Positions 55,598 to 64,000 of a stretch of DNA of 64,000 bases are shown one piece after another (position 1 is the first letter of the stretch; the number at the start of each line of letters is the position of its first letter). Origin of the DNA: Neoscytalidium dimidiatum (lineage: Eukaryota > Ascomycota > Dothideomycetes > Botryosphaeriales > Botryosphaeriaceae); contig CM074696.1 of NCBI GenBank assembly GCA_037367355.1, positions 3,968,001-4,032,000 on the forward strand, given 5' to 3'. A program made the position numbers and the translations under genes. The notes below the pieces were generated by a model that had not been told where the DNA came from, ran no database searches, and saw only the letters and a program-made list of their open reading frames with translations.

Positions 55598-56926
55598 ATG
55601 TCTTTGAATATAACAGCTCGCGGCCTCTCGCGCTTACGTCCTTACCGCAGCCTTGCCCAGCCTACTTCGACCTTACTCTGCGCCGCGCTCGCACGTCAGA
55701 CTATTCGTTTCAACTCAGCGCGTGCACCATCGCGGAATCCAAACGACGATTTGCTCGAGCTTGAGAATCTCTTGGACAAAGGCCGCAGCTCCCCGTCACG
55801 CTACAGCTCCCGCATCGCAGAAGAGCACGACTTTGAGCATGTAAACCCGCTCGACCCTGTCGCTGTACACCGCGCCGAAGCTGCCCGTCGCGCATACTAC
55901 ACTAGACGTCGCAATTATGCAGCACTGGGCTGCATTATCAGTATCCTGATTCCAATGGTCGTCGTGTATAATGTCGACCTCGAAGAGCTACAAAAGAGAG
56001 TCTCGGACAGGATGGACACGCCGTCAGAAGTCGCGCGGGAATTCCAGGGAAAGAAGGTCGTGGTTGCGCCAGGTGGCGAGAAACTTCAGGCTATAGGCGA
56101 CGATATCATTGAATTGGTTGAGACTGGAACGAGCAGTGTGCCGGTTTTCCCAAAGACCATCAAGCTTCCCACTGCATCAGGCGACGCTGGGGAGGTGAAG
56201 GCGGATGATCAAACCGAGTATTCACTTCTTGGGCTGGGAATCCGTACAGTATCTTTCCTGAATATCCAAGTCTACGTGGTTGGCCTTTATGTGGAAACCT
56301 CGGCATTGCCAAGGCTACAAGCTGCTCTCATCAAGCAAGTCAACCCGATGGCTTCAGCTCTGATTCCTGGCGAGAAAGATCAGTTGCGTACCAGGCTCCT
56401 GGATCCCGCAGATTCGAATGCAATTTGGGAATCTCTCTTAAGAAATCCAGAGCTAAGAGCGAACATGGCTTTCCGCATTGTTCCTACTCGAGACACAAAC
56501 TTTCAACACCTGCGGGATGGTTTGGTCCGCGGCCTCACAAAGCGCATGCAAGAAGCCAACATCGCTGCGCAGCAGGCAAAGACCGAGCCTGAGTACAATG
56601 ACGAAGCTTTTGGACAGGCGATGAAGGACTTCAAGGCATTGTTCAACGCACGCGGGAAGGCTGGCAAGGGCTCAGTACTTTTACTTAGAAGAGACGCCAA
56701 TGGCGGGCTGGAGATGTTCTATCAATCTGCCAGCAAGGATGGAAACAAGATGGGACCGCTGGAGAGGCTAGGCTCTGTGAGAGATGAGAGATTGAGTAGG
56801 CTCGCTTGGTTGCTGTACTTGGGAGGCAAAAACGTCAGCAGTGAAGGCGCAAGGAAAAACGTCGTTGATGGTTGCCTTGATCTAGTGGAACGACCTATCG
56901 GGACAGTGGAAACAAGGGTGGTATGA
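55598..56926 (+). CDS. AIM18: Mitochondrial chalcone-isomerase-like protein (Aim18/Aim46)
   Basis: Single exon. From ATG 55598 it gives 442 residues. The chosen start opens a typical mitochondrial presequence, Arg/Ser/Leu-rich and free of acids (MSLNITARGLSRLRPYRSL), followed by RFNSARAP. The frame is open further upstream but that part lacks such character. A membrane segment at about residues 108-125 (ALGCIISILIPMVVVYNV) precedes the chalcone-isomerase-like fold: LLGLGIRTVSFLNIQVYVVGLYVE, FRIVPTRDTNFQHLRDGLVRGL and the C-terminal LAWLLYLGGKNVSSEGARKNVVDGCLDLVERP. Yeast Aim18 and Aim46 are mitochondrial haem-binding, chalcone-isomerase-fold proteins; isomerase activity is not established. 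Arginines typical of the haem site may be conserved but I cannot confirm them by eye. Confidence 0.88.
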   Translation: MSLNITARGLSRLRPYRSLAQPTSTLLCAALARQTIRFNSARAPSRNPNDDLLELENLLDKGRSSPSRYSSRIAEEHDFEHVNPLDPVAVHRAEAARRAYYTRRRNYAALGCIISILIPMVVVYNVDLEELQKRVSDRMDTPSEVAREFQGKKVVVAPGGEKLQAIGDDIIELVETGTSSVPVFPKTIKLPTASGDAGEVKADDQTEYSLLGLGIRTVSFLNIQVYVVGLYVETSALPRLQAALIKQVNPMASALIPGEKDQLRTRLLDPADSNAIWESLLRNPELRANMAFRIVPTRDTNFQHLRDGLVRGLTKRMQEANIAAQQAKTEPEYNDEAFGQAMKDFKALFNARGKAGKGSVLLLRRDANGGLEMFYQSASKDGNKMGPLERLGSVRDERLSRLAWLLYLGGKNVSSEGARKNVVDGCLDLVERPIGTVETRVV

Positions 56927-59081
56927 ATGAACCGTGGGACAAGATCAAAATGTGGCGTTTATCGGTTTGGGATTGAGTCTTCGTAAGTGTTTTTTTCCAC
57001 TCCATTCATGTACAGTACAGTGGCTATCTATTAGGCATGACGGTTCTTAACCATTTATATCGGGTTCTCCAAGTTGCACCTGTAACGAATCCTTCACAGT
57101 AGGCCAACGCGTTGTGACCAAGTCTGACCCGAATTTGGAGGAGTTCTCTGCTCATCGGACGCCTTATTCCAGTCATTGAAAACTAATGAGCTGTACATAA
57201 AAGCGACGCCGCGCCGGGCGTCGTCTGCACCGGATCATTTATTTCCACAAGTAGAAAACTTTCTTGCTACCTACGTCTTGCTAATTCTTCCTTCTACTAA
57301 TTATTCCCGTTTATTCATGTCTCTCAGCCCTTTGAGGAGAGGAGGAAAAAGGTTGAAAGCGGAATCTGCAGAGCATGCATTCCGTCAATGGCAATGGCAC
57401 ATTTATTCATACACGCTGCCCTCAAGATGGTCTGAATTGGCTCGGCACATAATTCCACCTGCTCACCGCAAGTCCAACATTTAACGCCAAGCACAAACGA
57501 GGGTTTCAGGTATACAATCTCAGACCCAGGAACCTCATATCAACCTGCGAGCTTCTGTTTCATTCCCACTCCACCTCCCATGCCAGAACGGGTGCAACCG
57601 CCGTCGCACCTTAACTATCTTTGTCTTTCCGCTTAGCCGCCATAAGCTTCTTTTCTGTAAAATTTTGTCTTTGCCACTCTGCAGCAGCCTTACTCGTCTG
57701 AGCATCACGACACAACATGCGTTGCAAGCGCAAAAGGTACCTACGAGGAATCACTGCGAGAAGACTGCCCACGAATAGGAAGCAACAAGTGCCAAACCTC
57801 TGCGGAACACAGCTCGGTGTTCACATGCGCTTGACTGAATCAGCCATGCATGCATGGTCGGGGGACTCATACGCAGTCCATGAACCCTTAGTTCCACAAC
57901 AGCAGATTGCGTCCTCAGAAAAGAAGAACGTGGAACGTAGCATCACCCATCGGAACTGCATACAGACCAGTTCCGGGGTATGCAATGTTCACCAAACGAG
58001 CACCAACCAGCTCTGCCCGTATTCTAATAGACCTACATGCAAGCATGTATGTACCACCGGCAAGTCCGATAATAAGGTTCGTCCGCCGTATGGATGCCTG
58101 ACTCCTTCAAAGCAAGCCAGACCGGACTCAGCCCGTCTACAGAAAACACCACCTGCATCGCCACGGAGTTTCGTTTCTACACCGGTATATCCAACACGAA
58201 CAGCGACCCAACCCCCCCCCCCCCTCCCTTCCTCTCCTCTGTCTCTCACACACACATAAGGTCCAGACCCAAACTCGCTCCGCCGGCGATGTCGTATATT
58301 TAAAGTTGTTTTGCTATTGTTTCCTCGTTTCCGCTGATCGGCGTTTCGGAAGATCAGACGCAGAATGTATGAGAAGGGGGAGGGGGGCGGTTCAGGGACG
58401 TCGGGAGCGCGAGTAGCAACTTCCAACGTCAGGTCGTTTCAGACACTCCGACCGGGAGGAGGGAGGGACGGGAGGTGAGCTGAGCAGTTGAGCTGCAGCG
58501 GGGTCTCATTCGGGAAGCAATAGATTGGGTGACACTCGTGCGACTGATTCGCAAGATTCATCCCGCCTGCTGGGTCTTCGTGGATCCAGGGACCGGAATG
58601 ATCGACTTGCCGCAGGGCTGCGGAATGTGGATATCCACGGGAACAGTAGCGGGGATTCGCAGCGAAAGCGGAACGTCTCTCCAGGAGGCACGACAAAGCG
58701 CACGATTCAAGATCGATTCTCACGATTTTCACAATGTTCACCATGGAGACATTTGACAGAAACTACTGCGAATTGTAAACAGGCCGATTAAGCCTTCAAA
58801 ACTTCATTTCCAACTATCCACACGTCCCCTTCGCGTGACCCGTCGCGCGCTTTCAAAACGTGGATATTGTACGACGGCGCCCTCGCCAAATTGAAAAATT
58901 AGAAGCTGTACAAAGGAAGAACTGTTGTTCCAGCCCTAAAAATTTGTATCCCGAGAAGTGCAAAAACGATACCCCCGCGCCTCATGATGCAAGAATAAGC
59001 CATAGCCTTCGTGTCGATGGTGTCCCCCGATTGAGAGGATCGTCGATGGAGGCTTCAGTTGGAAAAGATGACTTAGTGCAT
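56927..59081. other. 2.1-kb stretch with no supported gene
   Basis: 3' flanks of AIM18 and of the GPI protein. It holds a C-run near 58210-58224 followed by CT-rich sequence. Frames such as 57717-58259 plus have no domain content. No gene is supported. Confidence 0.45.
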
Positions 59082-59908
59082 TTACAAGAAGAAGGCAGCG
59101 ACGGCACCGAAGCCAGCAACGGCACCGGCGGCGTTCAGGGCGTTGGCAGCGCCGGTGTAAGAGGGAGGAGTAGCCTGAGGAGTGCTAGCAGGGGTGGTGG
59201 GGGCGATCGGGACACTGCGCATCATTAGTAGATGGTCGTCGATCATGCGTGGGAACAAGATACTCACCCAGGGGTGCCGGCGACAGCGGAAGAGGCGTAC
59301 GGGCCGCCAGAGGGGTAGGGAACGTAGCCAGTACCAGCGGGCTGAGAAGGAACACCTGGAGTAATGTAAATCGTGCTGGTCGAATAGATAGGTTCACAGG
59401 TGTTAGTAGACGAACCTCCGGCCGGGACGCTGGGGCTGGGAGCGGAGCCCTCAACGCCAGAGCTGACGGGAGCAGAGGGAGTGCCTGCGGCCGGGGGAGC
59501 ACCGTAGCCGGGAGTACCAGCGGGGCCGCTAGCAACCGGGACCGAGGGAGTGCCAGCAGGAGCGCCGGGGGTCTCGGTGGCAGTGACCGGGCAAATGGTG
59601 GTCGAGATGGCGACGGTCTGGGTGACAACGCCCTCAGAGCCCGAGGAGATCAGGGTGGAGTAGACGGTCGAGGTGGTGAACTCGGGAGTGGGAGTGGGGG
59701 CGGAGGTAACACCCTCGACGTCGGAGGAGACGGGGACGGAGTAGACCGGGGTGCTCACGGCCGGGGTGGCAGTGGACCTGGCCGGGCAGTTGGTGACCTC
59801 GGGGCCGCAGGAAGTGATGGTAACCTCCTCGGTCTGGTAGACGGTCTTGTCGGGGTTGGGGGCAGCCAGGGCGGCGCCGAAGAGAGCAGCAACGGTGAAG
59901 GCCTTCAT
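59082..59908 (-). CDS. Secreted Ser/Thr/Pro-rich GPI-type cell-wall protein
   Basis: Exons 59908-59268 and 59214-59082 (53-bp intron, gtgagt donor) give 257 residues. A clear secretion signal (MKAFTVAALFGAALAA) is followed by a short Cys-bearing region (EEVTITSCGPEVTNCPA, later TTICPVTATETPG and NTCEPIYSTSTIYITPG) within low-complexity Thr/Ser/Pro/Ala/Gly sequence. Approximate repeats include SVPVSSDVEGVTSAP, APVSSGVEGSAPSPS and SVPVASGPAGTPG. The C-terminus (ANALNAAGAVAGFGAVAAFF) is a small-residue then hydrophobic stretch, the pattern of a GPI-attachment signal. VYSTLISSGSEGVVTQTVAISTT-type text is common in fungal wall mannoproteins. Codon use is strongly biased to C-ending codons, suggesting high expression. 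No enzymatic domain. A structural or adhesion role is inferred only. Confidence 0.85.
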
Positions 59909-60997
59909 TTTGACGGTGGTAGTTGTTCTGGAAAGAAACGGGTAGAAGGTGGGCTTAAAGCTTCGGGTAGTTGGAAGAGAGTGTAGGTTCTCGAAAGAAT
60001 GGACGACCGAAGTCAAGAGTGATTATTGTCGTAGGACTGTGAGCTTTGAGCGTGGAGAGAAAAGAAGAAGCACCAGCGGGCGGCGCAGAGCTTGTATATG
60101 TGAGCGGGAGATTAATCGCAACCGGTAGCGCGGACCGTCAGCATTGCTAGGCCGGCACCCAGCAGATCACCGACTCGCACAGGCAGTGGGCTGTTCCCCT
60201 GGCGCCAGCCTGAACTGAGCAGGTCTCCCGCCAGGGCCCCCTCGTATCGGAGCAAGCCCCCCCGGTCGCCCATGGGCCAACAGCAGCACGTTGCGGGCCA
60301 GAAGGCATGCGGTCCGGGCGCAGCCTGACAGCGCGTCTGGCCGGCGGCGGCTGGCCATGGTGCGAGGGAGGGGAGACAGGCCGGGGGCGACCGGGGCGGG
60401 CGGCGCATGTGAGTGGAGGAGGCTTTGGCGGCGGCGGCACAGCGCTGGCGCAAGAAAACGCCGTTGAGGGCGGCAGGCGGCGTGTGATTCGCTAGCAGCG
60501 CCGGGTTCCTGCATGGCGGCTGTTTGGTGGATGTGGCCGTGGGTGGAGGGCAGAGTGGGCGGTGACGGCGGGCGGCCGGGCGTCGCGGCGACGCTTCGGG
60601 GCATAGCGTCAGGGGCACTGGCTTGGCGTCGGGCTGGGCGTTGCTTGCTTCGCTCTGCGCGGCCCCGGCGCTACGCTCTGTGTGCGCGCAGGAGACGTGC
60701 CCGCGGCTCGCCGTCCTCTCGCGGGCTGCGCTGCTGAAATGCCGATGCTCGCCTGGCTCCACGCACCGCAGCATCGCCTCTCAAGCGTAGCGCGCCGGCG
60801 CCCATCCCACTCGCCGGCTTTTTTACGCTTATTTCCCTCCGCAGGGCGTGCGCTGGCGGCGGCGCCAACGCTGCGTTTCACCATGGGTGGAGATCTTCAT
60901 ATAAACTGGGGCCGCGCGAGGCTCAGCGCCCTGTCACCTGGCCGTGGCCTAGCTTGCATGCGCTGCCGTGGAAAACCCTTTTCGAAACATCGTCATC

Positions 60998-61033
60998 GCT
61001 GTCGTCGTCGTCGTCGTCGTCGCCGCCGCCGCC
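60998..61033. repeat. Triplet repeat (gtc)n followed by (gcc)n
   Basis: About seven gtc units (61001-61021) run directly into about four gcc units, in DNA with no supported gene. Confidence 0.8.
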
Positions 61034-61244
61034 TCGTGTACACGCCCTCCAGCTCTTGCGTGCTCGCGCTGGGCGCCGTCGTCGCCCACCATCGTCGCTA
61101 TCGCTGCCGTCAGCGGCGCCGCAGTCGGTGGAAATTGAAGACTGCTGCTGCTCCGTGCGCTGACTCGACCGGATGCTCTGTTGTGGCCTTCATTTCCCGC
61201 GCCAGCGAAGGAGCACTCAGACTGGATCAGGACCAAGGCCCGAA

Positions 61245-61280
61245 CGGCGATGGCGACGGCGACGGCGACGGCGACGGCGC
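61245..61280. repeat. Hexamer repeat ggcgac, about five to six copies
   Basis: The first unit is ggcgat, followed by four to five exact ggcgac units, ending in ggcgcc. Non-coding context. Confidence 0.8.
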
Positions 61281-64000
61281 CTGGCTGGCTCTCCCGCGGC
61301 CGCAAAAGGCGGGGTCATATCGATACTGCCACGCCGCAGCCACACGCCCAAATTCGAGAAGCTCCGGAATTCCTTCCTCTCCTGACTCCTTACTTTCGCC
61401 CGTCCAGAGCCCTGCTGCATCCCAGTCGCTTCCCAGTCTATGCTCCCCTTTGCGTAAGAGCCCTGACTCTGCTCCCAGCATGGCCCGTCATGAGTACTTC
61501 CCAATCGCCGTCCGGCTGCACTCTTCCAGTAGCAAATGTCCGGCATGTCCTCTGCGCCTCAATTTCAGCCATCTGTGGCGAGGAGAACGGTGCTCTGGAG
61601 CCATGTGCGTGGCCGCGGCCCGGCCAGTGTTGGCAGTCGGTCTCTGGCGGTCTTCTATTCATGAGCGCCGAGATGAGCCATGATTTCATTCACCGGCTGC
61701 ATTGTGTTCTGGCATCGCTTCGTCTGAACATCACTGCTTGCAACGTCAGAAGCGGCAGCCCAATCGTGCTCACCCTCTCGTAGAGCGCGGGAGGACAACG
61801 GGATCACGGCAGCTCCGTTTGCACGGATGACGCGTTCTAGTTGCAGATTGCTGCTGCATGAATCGGTAACAGAGTGTTTCCTGGGATAGCCGTCTCTCTT
61901 TCCTATCCCGCCTTTTTCAAACCAACTCCGCCCACACGTCCCAACTGCATAGTCCTCGCTCTTCCCAACCCACAACTTCACTCCTCCCCAAAGACCCCTC
62001 TTCGATCCTACCTCTAACGAGTATGTTTAAGGCTCGGCTTGGCAAAACGTCTTTCGACGCCACACTTGCCGCACGCACGCCAAGCTTGAACCGAGATGAC
62101 ACGGACTTGATGGCGCGAGCGACCCGCGATACGAGGGGCTCCATGAGTCCAAAAGCCCAGACTCGCCGAGCGAAAGTGGGCAAGCGTTTCCCGTCATGGG
62201 GGATGCCAGGGCTGAACGGCTTGAGGCATAGCATTGCTTAACAGTCGCCTAACCAAACACCAGCGTTTCCTTCGCCAAGCACCACCGAACGCGCACATCA
62301 TCATGCAGTCCTCACAGCAGCAGTCATACCTTTTGCCATTATCATACGCTTTCCTTCCTTTACCTATACGAACGCCATCATACCTCACCGCAATATGTGA
62401 AGCGTTTCAGGTCGCCTGCCAAGATTGCCGCAATATATTCACGGACCACGACCGCTCTGGAATTTGCCTGCAACAGCCACACAAATTTCACGCACACCGA
62501 ATCTTTTGGGCGGAGCGCTCATTGAAGTCGCCTATAAACCGCGCACCACCCAGTCAACGTGCTTGTGGCGCTTGCACCTTGCTGGATGAGATTCGCATGC
62601 CGCAGAGAAACAGTTTGGGGCGCTGGCCAGTGCTCGACCATTCCAAACACCACACTAGGTCCTAGAACATCCCAACGTCGCGACATGTCTTAGAACACAT
62701 TTCTCCCGAGGAGGCAAATATAGAACGTATTGTTTGTCGTTCAGATAACGTCGTGCACAGGAACTCGCCAGACGCAGGCCATCTCGTATCTTAGCTTCGA
62801 CCCTTCGTATCGCGGAAGCTAGAGTCCTGTTGTCGGTGACCCGCATATACGAGACGATCCATCTTCACGATCTTTGACGCAAATCCTTTCACGGAACGGG
62901 CGATCTTCGTATACAGACTTCGTGGTCAGAGCAAGTACTGACGATCAATGCAAGCGACGGACCGTGTATAGGAGATGCGAGCTCAGTACAAAAACCTTGG
63001 ATGTACACCTTCTTCAAACTTGTCCGAATGTTGATGACTATATTGAGCCGACGAGACCGCCGATTTCCATCGTGGAAAGCTGTATAGAGAGTTTGCTGTT
63101 TTTCGAAATACCCAATGCCATTTCCGTCGAGCCGACTTCCAAATCCATGACTTTTTTTTTTTCTTTCGGGCAAAACAAGCCGAAATCCCTTGTTGGAATC
63201 GAGAAATGGATTTCTTGAAGATAAAGTCTCAAGATACTACTCCGGGATCCTCGAGACCTGAAAATCATCATGATTCATGGACACATCTCACAGCACCGCA
63301 GCGAGAATCCCTAGCGAACATCAAGATGAGCGATGTGCATTTGCGAAAGGGGAAGCGAAGGCTTGCCGAAAGAACATGGCCGCCAATCTGGTCCAAACGT
63401 GCGCTCAAGCAGCCTGATGCTCACGCTGATTCAGGGCTCACTCAGTAGCTGGATGGGCAAAAGTAGCTTTGCACACTCTTCATCTCCTTTCTTCCAGTTT
63501 CCCGCCCCGTCTTCAATATTTAATGCTGCTCCTTCTTCGAAGTCGTGGAAACTATCGATTCTATTCATAGAAACGCGGTTGCTCCTTTCCGAAAAGGGTG
63601 GACGCTGCAAATCACAACCCCACGGGCGGGAGAACAAGAAACGGAACGACAAAAGGATCACATCATCGCCTTACAAAATCTTTCATCGATCCCTGTCTTT
63701 CGCGCTTGTGGCTTTTTCTAATACCGCCATGGCTATGGGGTAACCGACGTCACGTTGTCGGTTGATCCTCATTATGCACGTCGTCAGTAAGGTCGGTTGC
63801 CAGTCGAGAACACGAGGGTGACGCGCGTGTTGGGCTCGCATTCAGCAGACATTGCTGAGCCCAAGGGATCCTATTCAAATGGATACTACTGATGCGTTTG
63901 TTTTTTTTTTTTTTTTTTTTGGACAAAACTTCCAGCATCCCGAGATGGCCAAGATCCGGCTGGGCCGAGTGTTCCGAACAGATCCGTTTTGGGAAGGACC

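Larger units (their letters stand above)
59909..64000. other. 4-kb right-hand stretch with no supported gene
   Basis: The first part is the promoter of the GPI protein. GC-rich frames at 60112-61783 (the longest 333 codons) are Arg/Ala/Ser-rich and contain the triplet and hexamer arrays; I do not believe them. From 62 kb onward the composition is ordinary with short frames only. T/A-runs occur near 63150 and 63901-63920. A gene truncated at the right edge cannot be excluded. Confidence 0.4.

Noticed and set aside
60682..61683. 333-codon plus-strand frame
   Set aside because: Arg/Ser/Pro-rich with an Arg-run produced by the triplet arrays, no domain, and rival frames of similar length on both strands. 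This is typical of chance frames in GC-rich DNA.
1..64000. CRISPR arrays, bacterial operons, rRNA genes, intact transposons
   Set aside because: Introns and the protein set are eukaryotic. No regularly spaced repeats, rRNA blocks, terminal repeats, transposase or reverse transcriptase frames were seen.

Overview
The window reads as nuclear chromosomal DNA of a filamentous ascomycete. Genes are compact, with 0 to 8 short introns (mostly 48-110 bp, GTRNGT donors, CTRAY-type branch points). They are packed on both strands, and the gene set is fungal: Crh-type wall transglycosidase, Stb3, NMT1/THI5, Spp1 and AIM18. A Dothideomycete is my best guess from the F-box, TPR and hypothetical protein styles, but that is inference. 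All exon boundaries were worked out by eye from splice signals, frame continuity and family conservation.

Layout. 1-10 kb: a proline/serine-rich hypothetical protein (minus), a small methyltransferase-like ORF, a broken TPR gene, then a long AT-richer gene-poor stretch. 11-17.3 kb: STB3, DNA topoisomerase III (four exons, ending in a 13-glutamine tail), and a divergently transcribed DUF1295 membrane protein. 17.3-17.8 kb: an AT-rich insert encoding part of a LAGLIDADG homing endonuclease with an in-frame TGA, which I interpret as a nuclear mitochondrial DNA insertion. 18.5-20 kb: THI5/NMT1 with a clear TPP riboswitch in its leader. 21.9-36 kb, all on minus: a Crh-type GH16 enzyme, a GT31 glycosyltransferase, a frameshifted subtilisin-like protease and a secreted choice-of-anchor-B/LVIVD protein. 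38.5-41 kb: an NmrA-like protein (plus) and a frameshifted F-box gene.

41.7-57 kb is a dense housekeeping block: PAM18 (-), RLP24 (+), PP2A scaffold TPD3 (-), phenylalanyl-tRNA synthetase beta FRS1 (+), SPP1 (-), NSE3 (-) and AIM18 (+). PAM18/RLP24, TPD3/FRS1 and NSE3/AIM18 form head-to-head pairs with short shared promoters, as do TOP3 and the DUF1295 gene upstream. 57-64 kb: a GPI-type secreted Ser/Thr/Pro-rich protein (-), followed by about 4 kb with no supported gene.

The genes do not form one pathway and I see no secondary-metabolite cluster. The most notable observations are the TPP riboswitch, the mitochondrial intron-endonuclease insertion, the polyQ tail of topoisomerase III, the 17-nt exon and 734-nt intron of RLP24, a GC-AG intron with a tandem acceptor in FRS1, and three decayed genes in different states of breakage.
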